Assembly: GCA_004151065.3 (NCBI GenBank)
Contig: NWUY0300092765.1
Coordinates: forward strand, 1-18,464
Origin: Larix sibirica
Taxonomy: Eukaryota; Streptophyta; Pinopsida; Pinales; Pinaceae
Direction of reading: 5' to 3'
Length of the DNA stretch: 18,464 nt
Made by a program: the position numbers and the translations under genes. The notes below the pieces were generated by a model, which searched no databases, was not told the DNA's origin, and worked only from the letters and a program-made list of their open reading frames with translations. Of this stretch, positions 1 to 8,062 are shown piece after piece. Position 1 is the stretch's first letter. Each line of letters starts with the position of its first letter.

Positions 1-225
1 CAATGTGTATTTTTATTTATGCATCTACACACATGTTTTAAATATTATGAATTCATAATGTCGCCATGGGGCAAAACTTAGAAGCCCATAATTTGTTCAT
101 GTCCCCCTTTATTGGTCAGATTGATGGATGGGAACGTGATATAACATAGTTGAGGATTTGAAAAAACTCAAAGCCAACATTTTTGTTCTTGAGATTTGTA
201 AGATTAACTAGCAAAGAAAAAAAAA

Positions 226-650
226 TTGAATGCCTTGAAGGAAAATAATGCAACACAACCATTGACTGCAGCTAAATCTGTTATAAAATCTACATTGAAT
301 AATCCACAACATGCATCAACAAATGCAACCCCTTTAGGGAAGAAATCAAAATCTCATACCATTCTTTTTCTTCTAACATTTGAAAATATTAATGAGAATG
401 TACATGATTGTATGGTAGGTTCAGGTGCTTCCTTTAATGTAATGCCATATTCTGTGTGCAAAAAGTTCAATGTAACCCTAACAAAGTGCTCATCTCACAT
501 CATTCGGCTAGATAGATTTGAAGTTAAGGTTATGGTAGAACTTAAAGATGCTTTTATTTGTATTCCTTCTAATCCAAAATTTCACCATATTATGACATTA
601 TCGTAGTTGATATTCCTCAAGCTTATGATTTGCTTCTAAGTAGGGACTGG
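226..650 (+). pseudogene. Retropepsin-like aspartic protease remnant of Ty3/gypsy pol
   Basis: The frame opens at a TTG, so 226 is not a true start; the coding remnant continues from upstream (about 140). Residues 44-85 match the plant gypsy protease core: FLLTFE, then MVGSGAS followed by FNVMPYSVCKKF. The family motif is D-S-G-A-S, and here the catalytic Asp is Gly (residue 65, codon 418-420), so the enzyme would be inactive. After the stop at 604-606 a shifted frame gives VDIPQAYDLLLSRDW (606-650), the usual end of this domain. The protease would have cut the Gag-Pol polyprotein in the virus-like particle. The next recognisable domain downstream is an RNase H, not the expected reverse transcriptase. 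Confidence 0.8.
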
Positions 651-964
651 TAACAAAAATTTCAAGATTACTTTTCATTTTATTGCTCTCATCTTTGGCT
701 TCCATGGAATGGACAACCAAATAAATCATAATTGATAGAGAGAAATATATGAAGCACATTGTAACTAATTTAGAAGCCACAAATGAAGCTTCTTCTTTGG
801 AATTTCCCATTATAGGAAAATATGTTGACTCTTACTTTGGAAACGTTGATGCGGTAACCTCAACCATTCCTCATAATCAACAATATAAAATATTTAAGAA
901 GATTTCATCTCAATAATCACATTGTAATATAGTTTATGTAAGTAATGTAAATATCATTGAATTA
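651..964 (+). other. Spacer between protease and first RNase H, no domain recognised
   Basis: This stretch holds short open pieces in several frames, including a lysine- and asparagine-rich stretch near 750-850, but no motif I can name. By position it is the linker of the polyprotein. The minus-strand frame at 598-810 is a shadow with no family resemblance. Confidence 0.4.
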
Positions 965-1420
965 GAAACCAACGCAGTCCTATGGAATTTATTTTTTGAC
1001 ATCTCTAAATCCCAAGAGGGAGCTGCAGCTAGTTGTCTGAAAATAAGTTCCCAAGGATAATGTAGCTTCATCTCTTGTATATTAGAATTTGAGTGTACAA
1101 ATATTACTACAAAATATGAAGCTCTCATTCAAGGTTTTAAGAAATCAATATATCTTAAAACTAAATAAAATAAAAAGTTTCGAGTGACTCTGAGATAATT
1201 GCTAGGCGGATCAGAAATTCAAGTTATTGTATTTCTCCTCATCTTAAAAATTATCAACTGGAAGTTTGGAAAATGATAGATAACTTTGAGGTTTTTAATA
1301 TTTATACTATTCCTTAGTCTAAGAATAACATGATAGAATCTTTGGTTAATGCTGCCTCTAGGTTAGCTCCTTTAGAAGACTGTGAACAAGAAGGTTTTCT
1401 ATTGAATTGATAAACATACC
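965..1420 (+). pseudogene. Archaeal-type (Tat-like) RNase H domain placed before RT
   Basis: Two frames joined by one shift near 1160 read as a complete RNase H fold. The first contains FFDISKSQEGAAASC, then LEFECTNITTKYEALIQGF. The second contains SSDSEIIARRIRN, SPHLKNYQLEVW and finally NNMIESLVNAASRLAPLE. This resembles the DGSKS..EGAGA / NTAEYEAL / GDSE / ADxLA pattern of the second RNase H of plant Tat elements. Of the four catalytic acids, the first Asp (998-1000) and the DSE Asp (1186-1188) remain. The Glu of AEYEA is Lys, and the last Asp is Glu (1336-1338). Its role would be to degrade RNA in the RNA-DNA hybrid during reverse transcription. It lies between protease and RT, whereas the layout I know for Tat/Ogre places it after the first RNase H. 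Confidence 0.75.
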
Positions 1421-1689
1421 TTTCCTCCTTGATAATATTACCAATTAGAGAGTTTTGGATGATGATGAACATATCAAAGATTGACTAAATGATAAAGAAA
1501 CTTTAAAATATACTACCATTGATGATGAAGAACATTAAAAGGAATTCGAAAAGTACGAACAAGGTTTTTACAATATTAAAATGAACATTATACCAAAAAG
1601 GGTGGTTATACTTGAGAAATTATTTGATTTGCAAGACATATTTAAACGGCCATCTAATGTCAAAACTTGTAGTTTAACTCCAGGACATG
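1421..1689 (+). other. Acidic linker between RNase H and RT
   Basis: The frames are rich in Asp, Glu and Lys (for example near 1460-1560: DDDEH, NDKET, TIDDEEH), followed by FDLQDIFKRPSNVKT at about 1620-1670. It reads as the charged linker before reverse transcriptase in plant gypsy elements. No catalytic motif is present. Confidence 0.5.
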
Positions 1690-2690
1690 AAGTTATCAAT
1701 CTTGGGATTGTTGAGAATCCAAAAAAACGTGAATTTAAAATTGTATTCTACCCATGAAGAAAAGGCTAGTTATATCAGGATTTTCGAAAATATCAAGATG
1801 TGTTTGCATGGACATATGATGATTTGAAAACTTACAACACATGAATAATTCAATACACTATTCCCATGAAAAGGTATGTTAAACCATTTCAACAAAAAAT
1901 GAGGAAGACCCACCCTTTTCAAGAACCACAAGTGTAAAAGGAATTAAAGAAGTTACTTGCTGCGAAGATCATTTTAAGGTTTGTTATTCTACATGAGGTA
2001 GCAAACTTAGTCCTGGTTAGAAACAAAATTGTCGAGATTCGTATTTGTGATGATTTTTGCAATTTGAATAGAGCCTCTAAGAAATATAACTATCTAGTCT
2101 CACCCATGGATTAGATTTTGTAACTTGTTCGAGGATTTTAAAAAAAATCTTTTCTTGATGGTTCTTCAAGTTATAATCAGGTTCTTGTAGTTGAAATTGA
2201 CAAACTCAATACTACATTTAGCACTAAATGGGGTACTCTCACCTATAGGAGAATGTCTTTTGATTGATTAGTGTAGGAGCAACTTTTCAACGAGATATGG
2301 ATATCACATTTAAGGGTTTGGTTAATCGAAATGTAGTGGTCTATCCCAATGATGTCATTGTTTACTCAAAGAATCCCTCATATCACACCACACATCTCAC
2401 ATGGAGTTTTTAGAGATGCAAAATTACAATATATCATTCAACCCTAATAAATGTGTTTATGTCGTTACTACAAGTAAACTCTTAAGAAATATCATATCTA
2501 AATAAGGTATTATAGTTGATCTTGAACGCATTAAGGTCATTTCTCAACTCCCTCCTCCTCATAATAAGAAATCAATGCAATCATTTTTCAAGAATATCAA
2601 TTTTGTTGGAAATTCCATACTAGATTTTGTTGAAACCATTAAACCATTACAAAAGATGATAAAAAAGGATGCAAAGTTTAAATATACTAG
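1690..2690 (+). pseudogene. Ty3/gypsy reverse transcriptase remnant
   Basis: Landmarks in order: YQDVFAWTYDDLKTYNT (1791-1841), the fingers region with LVLVRNKIVEIRICDDF and NLNRAS (about 2008-2075), FLDGSSSYNQVLV (about 2152-2190), GATFQRDMDITFKGLV (about 2276-2325), and the active-site strand VVYPNDVIVYSKN (2336-2374). That strand replaces the family YLDD with YPND. Next come NPNKCVYVV (2442-2468) and the thumb segment with QSFFKNINFVG and IKPLQKMIKKD (about 2578-2670). In-frame stops include TGA at 1842 and TAA at 1935, with frameshifts near 2100, 2250 and 2400. The domain would copy element RNA to cDNA; the changed active site and the stops make it inactive. Confidence 0.85.
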
Positions 2691-3175
2691 CATGAAAATG
2701 AAGCTTTCAAAAAAATCAAAATTGCTATTGCAAATGCTCCAACTTTGCACAGACTATATTTTGATCAAGATTTCTCTATATATACTTTTTCATATGATAA
2801 CTCTCTTGCAACAGTCCTTACTCAAAGAGATTTTGAAGGAAATGATTTCCTTATATCCTTTACAAGTACAAATTTGTAGGGGGTGAGTAAAATTACCCAA
2901 CAATTGATAAATAGGCTTTTGTAGTTTATAAAGCAATAAAATATTTCATACCTTAAATTCTAAAAATCCATACAACAATTATTATCCCTTATCCGGTCGT
3001 TAGCTCATTATTTATTCAATGGAATTAGGGAAAAGGAGAGGAAATTGGTTGATTTCTTTACAAGAGTATGATTTAGAGTTTAAACCTACAAACACTGTGT
3101 GTGGACAAGGCTTGTGTAAATTGGTTCTTGAGTCACAAGGTTCAATAAAAATAGAAGAAGAGGGTTGGGAAATTG
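2691..3175 (+). pseudogene. Second (native Ty3) RNase H and connection remnant
   Basis: After the RT thumb, shifted frames read FKKIKIAIANAPTL (about 2707-2750), YTFSYDNSLATVLTQRDFEG (about 2781-2840), then SFTSTNL before a stop at about 2878. Further on come TTIIIPYPVVSSLFIQW (about 2972-3022), and the frame at 3019 gives MELGKRRGNWLISLQEYDLEFKP. These are the usual segments of the RNase H that follows RT in plant Ty3/gypsy pol. The catalytic Asp region is poorly preserved. It is the second RNase H of the same polyprotein; the other lies upstream of RT at 965-1420. Confidence 0.7.
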
Positions 3176-3387
3176 AAATTTGTGTTCTTTTTCAAGAAGT
3201 TCTTTATATTCCTAATCACCTGAACTCATCGTTTGAATCTGAAATATTTCTTACACTATGTTTATAGTCCTAATCATCTAAATGCAAAAGAACTAAGAGA
3301 ACTTGGACACAAATAAGTTCAATATCGACTTATTAATGGAATACATTATGATGGAATTATGGTAAATTTTTATTGAGATGTATGTAA
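3176..3387 (+). other. Tether between RNase H and integrase
   Basis: The frame running to 3267 contains a Glu-rich stretch and VLYIPNHLN. Further partial frames follow with no named domain. Position and composition fit the tether before the integrase zinc finger. I see no independent gene here. Confidence 0.4.
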
Positions 3388-4482
3388 ATGGATGGTGCAA
3401 ATAGAGTTTTAAAGGATCTCCATGATGGGCCAACCAAAGGTTATTATGTTATTAAAACTACAAATCAAAAAATTATGAGAGCTAGTTATTATTGGCCTAT
3501 GGTTTTTTTAAATGCTCATGTTTATGTTCAAAAATGTAAAACTTGTCAATTGAGTGCCGAGAAAGAGAAAAGAACATCTATACCTTTACAACCTATCTCC
3601 ATTGAGGGACATTTTGAACAATGGAGAATTGGTATAATTGGGGAGATAAATCCACATTCATTTAAGCAACACAAATCATAGTTTCTATTGATTATTTCAC
3701 CCGTTAGGTAGAACCCATTTCTTTAACTCAAATCAATGAATATGCAGTCATACAGTTTCTTGAACATCACTCGATTACTAGATTTGGTATTCCTCAAGTT
3801 ATTTTCTTTAATAATGCTTCATATTTTTCTTCTTCTACACTTTTCGAGTTTACACTTATTAAAGGAAGCATTCTTCGTTATTCTACTAATTACTATCCTT
3901 AGGGAAATGGTGTAGCTAAATCAACAAATAAGAATTTGATCCACATTATGAAAAAACAGTAGTTGAAAGTCATAGGAATTGTCATAATTCTCTACCAAAA
4001 GCCCTATGTGCTAATAAAGTTACACCAAAAGTTGCTTTGGGAACATCTCCATATTCTTAGTTTATGGTCAGGAAGCAATTCTCCCACCAAATGTTTTATT
4101 TCCTTCTCTTCAACTTTCCCAATCCTCTTGATTACATCCTTTTTCATCCCTTCAAAATTGAACTGATGCTCTGATTTTATTTGAAGAATGGAGAGAGAAA
4201 GCTAAAAGGAAGTTTGTTTCTCATTAGCATATCATTAAGTGGTGATTTGATCAACTTTATGCTGGTGACAAAGAGTTTGAAGCAGGGGACTTGGTCCTCA
4301 AATGGCATAAAGTTAATGAGCCAAAGGAAAAACACATAAAGCTTCAACAATTATGGCTTGGTCCATTTCAAATTGCAGAGAATATACGAGTTGGTACTTA
4401 TAGATTGAAAAATTTGGAAGGAGATTTATATCTTCTTCTTATTAATGACCAAATCCTAAAAGGTACTGCAATTGATTTCTAG
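3388..4482 (+). pseudogene. Ty3/gypsy integrase remnant with all three catalytic acids changed
   Basis: The H2C2 zinc-binding region lies at 3388-3570: LKDLHDGPTKGYY, MRASYYWP, then KCKTCQ. Its second His is Tyr. The core domain follows: FEQWRIGIIGEINP (about 3613-3654), DYFTR-stop-VEPISL (3690 on), RFGIPQVIFFNNASYF (3780-3827), and YYP-stop-GNGVAKSTNKN (3891-3935). Against the family pattern, the D,D,E triad reads Gly, Asn (3810-3812) and Lys (3918-3920). The C-terminal part at 4250-4482 contains GDLVLKWHK and LWLGPFQI, the GPY/F motif. Integrase would insert the cDNA into the host genome; this copy cannot. The stops at 3705 (TAG for TGG) and 3900 (TAG for CAG) fit single transitions. Confidence 0.85.
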
Positions 4483-5461
4483 TTGAGCAACCACATTGTA
4501 CATGATTTTTGTTTTGTTTTCTTGAATCTTTTTGAGATATTTTTTATTTGATAAATTTTGGGTTTTCAAACTTTTCAAATTCTTGTCTGTTTATAGGCTT
4601 TGAATTCTAAATCATTAGATTTCATACTAGGGTGTTTTGTTTTTAACATTGGGATACATTTGTCAATATTGGTTCTTTGCTATACCTTAAAGTATTTTAG
4701 GAGAGTAAAGTAAACTGCCATGATTGAAAGATTATAACTTTGAATAGAAGGATTATTTTTCGTTATTTCTTCATAAAACCTCTACAGATTTCGATACTTA
4801 GATGATTGAGCTAGTAGATGGACGCATTTGAAGTGTTCATAAACACATTCAAAATCATCTTGGTTATGAATGAAAAATTATGACCAGAGATCTCCCACTC
4901 AATAAAAAAATAAATCAAAATATGATTGTCATGTCATGTTTTCAAAAGCATTTATCATCCTATGACCTTGAAATGGATACTATTCCCCTCTTTCTCCATA
5001 AATAAAATAATTGTTCCAAGAAATTTAATTTTAAGAAAGGAATATTTATTGAGCAAATGCAAATATCTTCATCAAGGCTATGGACACTCGTTGGCAATGG
5101 ACCAAGGTTTGTGGTAATAGGGTGACTCTATCAGGGATGTGGACACTTGTGGATAGCAGAGCAACACCCAAAACTGAGAAGATGGTTTTGAAAATCTAAT
5201 AAAATATTTAGTGAGCATGAGTCAATGATAATGGCTTGGAATTTCGACTTAGGACGATATCAATAAAATTGACTTTTTTCTTTGATATGTTATAGTTGAA
5301 CACTCTTCATTTATGTAAAGAAAGAAGTCTAGGGTTGGATTGCATAAAGAACAAATTTTGATCCTTTGAACTGAGATTTATCCTTTCAATTTTGTAGTTT
5401 GATATATTCTCTTATGTTTCAATAAGGTCAATTCAGACTCTGAGATTCATTCAGTGTGTCA
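4483..5461 (+). other. Non-coding 3' region of the gypsy element, possible 3' LTR
   Basis: No protein motif is found after the integrase stop. The stretch is AT-rich with short frames only. Its position, directly after pol, is where the 3' untranslated part and 3' LTR of the element should lie. A plausible right end is ...GTGTCA at 5456-5461. The left LTR edge and polypurine tract could not be placed, and the 5' LTR for comparison is not in the window. Confidence 0.3.
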
Positions 5462-5466
5462 CCATT

Positions 5467-6284
5467 TGTTGAGACCTCAACACACCCAATAAATTTTGTT
5501 AATAATCTATGGGTACCCCTCTTTTTCTTGGTTATTATTGATTTTATCTCCATATCTTAATATAAGTGTAATCATTTTTTGTACAATTTCCGATCTTGAA
5601 AATTCTGCAAGTTTGATGATTATTATGTTTTTTCGAATTTTGCTCCTATCTTTGAATGTTCTCAAGTTTTCAGCCATTTTCTTATAATTTCATGAATTAA
5701 ATCAAAGCGTCGACCACATCAACATTCCCATGAACAAATTATTCAAAGTTCAAATCTCTCAAAATCCATTAATAGTGCATCGATGTTTTGATCCACACTT
5801 TGACAAAACCAAAGTCAACATAACTACACCTATGGTTCTATTGGCAAAGTTTTCTCAAATTGCACAAAATCAAATTGAGTTTCATCAATAAGAATTCCTT
5901 TGAATTTTGTCGATGCATTATCCACATAATGATTTATATCTCACCTATTGTAATGTCATTCATCTTTCACCCATGGAATCGATTGAAAATTATCAATGTG
6001 TTATTTCCAAATTTATTTGCAATTGCTAATGCAATAGAAAATCTCGGTCTTGTCAATCCAAAATTTCTAGTGTTTTGTCTGATGAAAAAAGAGAAGGCTC
6101 ACCGATGAAACTCCTAACTTTTTTCCAATATGGTGGAGCTCACCTTCATTTTCAAAAACAATTCACCAATACATGGTCAAGTTAGCAGTGATTTAGACTT
6201 GATTTATGCAAATGAATTCTTAATACTTTGTCGATGAATCTGTCAAGACTTCACCAATGAACAATCTAAAAGTTGTCTTTTGGT
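5467..6284 (+). other. Non-coding stretch, possible LTR/leader of a second element
   Basis: It begins with a near-palindrome, TGTTGAGACCTCAACA (5467-5482), which would suit a TG-starting LTR. The frames at 5496-5687 and 5860-6108 show no family resemblance. From about 6099 on there are repeats of a TCACCRATGAA-like motif (6099, 6161, 6251), which reappear at 8148 and 8171 beyond the LINE insertion. This stretch and 8063-8800 are therefore the two halves of one host sequence. Confidence 0.35.
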
Positions 6285-6301
6285 AAAAGGGTGAGGATTG
6301 G
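6285..6301. repeat. Target-site duplication, left copy
   Basis: AAAAGGGTGAGGATTGG here matches AAAAGGGTGAAGATTGG at 8046-8062, with 16 of 17 bases equal. The pair flanks the LINE tail exactly where its homology begins and ends. Confidence 0.8.
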
Positions 6302-6716
6302 ACCAAGGTTGGCAGGTGTGGGTGGAGTTCTCTTTGGATCTGACGGAAAAAAGATGAAAGACTATGCTTGGGGAATCGACAGAAGAACTAACAATAGTGC
6401 AGAATGGCTACCTCTTACTAAAGCTCTGGAGATTCCAAGAGAGGAAGGTATCACAAATTTAGCAGTTTGTGGTGATTCTATGCTGGTTATCAAGGAAGCT
6501 AGGAATTTGAGCAAGAACAGAAAGCGACCTGCATCTAAAGTTCACAATCTTCTTAAATATCTGGTTAGTGAATTTAAAAGCATAAGTTTTCTGCATATCT
6601 TGTGAAACAATAATCAAAATGCAGATTTGATGGCAAACAACGAAGCTAAACTAGATCGTGGCATCCTAGTTAGCAACCATAAGGTGAACTATAAGGTATG
6701 GATACCTTGTCTTTGA
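6300..6716 (+). pseudogene. LINE C-terminal RNase H domain, N-terminally truncated
   Basis: The frame reads PRLAGVGGVLFGSDG, YAWGIDRRTNNSAEWLPL, CGDSMLVIKEAR, RPASKVHNLL and FKSISFLHIL. After a TGA at 6603 it continues NNNQNADLMANNEA and ILVSNHKVNYKVWIP, to a stop at 6714-6716. This is the RVT_3/RNase H1 type found at the end of plant LINE ORF2. Three catalytic acids remain: Glu of SAEW (6402-6404), Asp of GDS (6474-6476) and Asp of NAD (6624-6626). The first catalytic Asp, normally in DGxxxGNPG, is missing because the insertion starts just downstream of it. The TGA at 6603 sits where this family often has Arg, which fits CGA to TGA. The domain would remove RNA from the cDNA hybrid. Confidence 0.85.
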
Positions 6717-6730
6717 ATTTATGAAACTTC

Positions 6731-7378
6731 ATGTCCACATCATCATCTAGGCGACTTCACAAAGGATGGATTCGAGGAAATTTTAACTCGAATCAGAGGT
6801 TTGAAGGGGATGATATTGCCAAAGTTCTAAACCCACTTTGGGGTCTCGAATTAAGGGACGCCCGCACGCTCCTACCACGTGAATTCCACATGGAAACCAT
6901 GCCATCTTTCACCTCAGAAGACTCTCGAAGCTGGATACGCCATAAAGCTGGAAGCCGAGCAGGATGGAATAACTCTCGTTTTGTGAGGAAAATTATGGCA
7001 GACCCTGGTGCAAATCGTCTGTGTGGAAAGCAGACTGCTTCTTGTTACATGATTGAGATGATGGGAGACTCTGGCACTAACCGTCTTTGGGGTAAGCAGA
7101 CCGCTCCTTGCTATGGCAGTATTCTCCCGAATTTCAGAAAAAGGTTTCCTTCATTGCCAGGGGGTCAGGAATGTCTGGCTTGCGAGCAGCACTGTAAGAA
7201 GGTTCAAGTTTGTGGTGGGTCGGAGAAGCACCGTGAGAAGGTATATGTTTGTGGTGGCTCGGAGCAGCACCGTGAGAAGGTACATGTTTCGGAGGACCCT
7301 CAGTGCCTTGCGGCTTCACTTATTGTGGTGGATGACCATTTGACAATTCTGGATACCCAAATACGTCCTAAAAAATGA
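6731..7378 (+). CDS. 215-codon open frame in LINE tail with in-frame tandem repeats
   Basis: An ATG at 6731 opens 215 codons without a stop, which stands out in this decayed region. I do not recognise a domain. The product is basic and rich in Cys, His, Gly and Ser. It contains two copies of a 22-residue unit: DPGANRLCGKQTASCY at residues 91-106 and DSGTNRLWGKQTAPCY at 113-128. Three copies of a 13-residue unit (consensus EQHREKVxVCGGS) start at residue 152. Both unit lengths are multiples of three, so a second frame also stays open across the repeats (7113-7343). The segment lies between the RNase H and a coiled-coil remnant of the same LINE, in a different frame from the RNase H. It may be a 3' extension of ORF2, a captured sequence, or a chance frame kept open by the repeats. 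I do not claim a function. Confidence 0.4.
   Translation: MSTSSSRRLHKGWIRGNFNSNQRFEGDDIAKVLNPLWGLELRDARTLLPREFHMETMPSFTSEDSRSWIRHKAGSRAGWNNSRFVRKIMADPGANRLCGKQTASCYMIEMMGDSGTNRLWGKQTAPCYGSILPNFRKRFPSLPGGQECLACEQHCKKVQVCGGSEKHREKVYVCGGSEQHREKVHVSEDPQCLAASLIVVDDHLTILDTQIRPKK
7001..7114 (+). repeat. Two-copy 66-bp tandem repeat inside the 215-codon frame
   Basis: Bases 7001-7048 and 7067-7114 are diverged copies (GACCCTGGTGCAAATCGTCT against GACTCTGGCACTAACCGTCT at their starts). They are spaced 66 bp apart, which equals 22 codons. Many differences fall at third codon positions. Confidence 0.75.
7184..7297 (+). repeat. Three-copy 39-bp tandem repeat inside the 215-codon frame
   Basis: Units start at 7184, 7223 and 7262. 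Each begins GAG-mAG-CAC and contains AAGGT..-GT-TGTGGTGG; the last unit is incomplete. The period of 39 bp is 13 codons, so the reading frame is preserved. The encoded consensus is E-Q-H-R-E-K-V-x-V-C-G-G-S. Confidence 0.85.
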
Positions 7379-7385
7379 AAATTAA

Positions 7386-7677
7386 GAAATTAAGCAAGCC
7401 CTGCAGCAGCTGAATGCTATGGAGCAGGAAGCTAGTAATGAGGCTCGAACCAATATCGGTCATCTCAGCGCAAAGGTGGAATGTCTATCTACTGCTCTGG
7501 TTAATGGCTGTCCCTGTCAAAACCTGGATGCAATCTCAGCACAAACGGTCTGTTCGTGTCATTGCAAAAAGAATTGAGGGCATAATGGACAGCATGCGTA
7601 AGGAGATTAAGGAACTGAGGCTGGAGATGCTGCGTCAGGAAGATGCTGGAAATAAGGATGCTGCTACTCGGAACTAG
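7386..7677 (+). pseudogene. Coiled-coil remnant near the LINE 3' end, frameshifted
   Basis: One frame from 7386 reads EIKQALQQLNAMEQEASNEA and continues with THIGHLSAK-like helix to about 7500. A second frame then reads RVIAKRIEGIMDSMRKEIKEL and LRLEMLRQEDAGNKDAATRN, ending with the stop at 7675-7677. Both parts are rich in Glu, Lys, Gln, Leu and Met with helical spacing, typical of a coiled coil. One frameshift near 7500-7550 joins them. It follows the 215-codon frame by a few bases and ends about 370 bases before the LINE tail, so it is probably the C-terminus of the same protein region. No family name can be given. Confidence 0.5.
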
Positions 7678-8045
7678 CTCACAATCACAGCTTTCTTGGA
7701 TGATTTTTTGTACAACCTGTGCTTCTGGAGCACTCTGCTTTTTGAATGTTTTGAATTCTGCCATGGTCCTGTATGAACTTTCTTGCCAAGTAGATGGCAG
7801 TTATTAGTATGTAGGTCTGTAGTACTTAGTCAGATAAGGATTCTCCTAGGTTTCTCTTTTGCTCGATGTATTTGTTATTTTGTAAAAGATGATCGTTAAG
7901 ATATGGTAGCTCCCCTATGTCAGCAAGTAGGCATGTTCTTACACTCTGTAAACGGTTTCTGCTACTTTTTATTAATACAAAACACTCTTACGTTTCTGCC
8001 ACTTTTTATTAATACAAAAAACTCTTCTCCGTTTCCCTTAAAAGA
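7678..8045 (+). other. LINE 3' untranslated region
   Basis: This is non-coding sequence after the last LINE frame, T-rich, with a duplicated ATTAATACAAAA-containing block near its end and a short A-rich terminus. The minus-strand frame at 7501-7764 is a shadow. Confidence 0.6.
7953..8028 (+). repeat. Two-copy 38-bp tandem repeat at the LINE 3' tail
   Basis: Unit 7953-7990 and unit 7991-8028 share CTTTTTATTAATACAAAA and the flanking GTTTCTGC and ACTCTT blocks, with a few differences. A third partial start (CCGTTTCCC) follows. Duplicated 3'-terminal blocks are known in LINEs and may reflect slippage during priming. Confidence 0.75.
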
Positions 8046-8062
8046 AAAAGGGTGAAGATTGG
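8046..8062. repeat. Target-site duplication, right copy
   Basis: Matches 6285-6301 at 16 of 17 bases and lies directly after the A-rich LINE end. The sequence beyond (8063 on) continues the non-coding host stretch that ends at 6284. Confidence 0.8.

Larger units (their letters stand above)
1..5461 (+). mobile_element. Decayed Ty3/gypsy LTR retrotransposon, left end outside window
   Basis: Fragments in several + frames line up in order with a plant Ty3/gypsy pol: protease, an RNase H, reverse transcriptase, a second RNase H, and integrase with a GPF C-terminal motif. The extra RNase H points to the Tat-like branch, in which a second, archaeal-type RNase H is known. Stops and frameshifts occur about every 100-300 bases, so the element is dead and old. 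No gag is seen apart from a short stretch near 140-225 that reads like the linker before protease (LKKLKANIFVLEIC). The right edge at 5461 is only a guess, from a TG..CA-like end followed by a possible 5-bp site. The coding part to 4482 is secure; the LTR part is not. Confidence 0.75.
6302..8045 (+). mobile_element. 5'-truncated LINE insertion (RNase H to 3' end)
   Basis: The 1.74-kb segment starts inside a LINE-type RNase H domain, runs through two more coding stretches and a 3' untranslated part, and ends in an A-rich tail (TTAAAAGAAAAAGGG). It is flanked by a 17-bp direct repeat, and the sequences on both sides share the same non-coding motif family. Truncation at the 5' end, variable-length target duplications and an A-rich 3' end are the known marks of target-primed reverse transcription. 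Long open frames and higher GC than the neighbours suggest it is younger than the sequence it interrupts. The family within plant LINEs is not identified. Confidence 0.8.

Noticed and set aside
598-810. Minus-strand frame of 70 codons
   Set aside because: It overlaps the protease end and spacer on the other strand and has no motif; a shadow.
7113-7343. Second + frame (76 codons) across the LINE repeats
   Set aside because: It is open because the 39-bp repeat has a length divisible by three. It starts inside the longer 215-codon frame and has no independent support.
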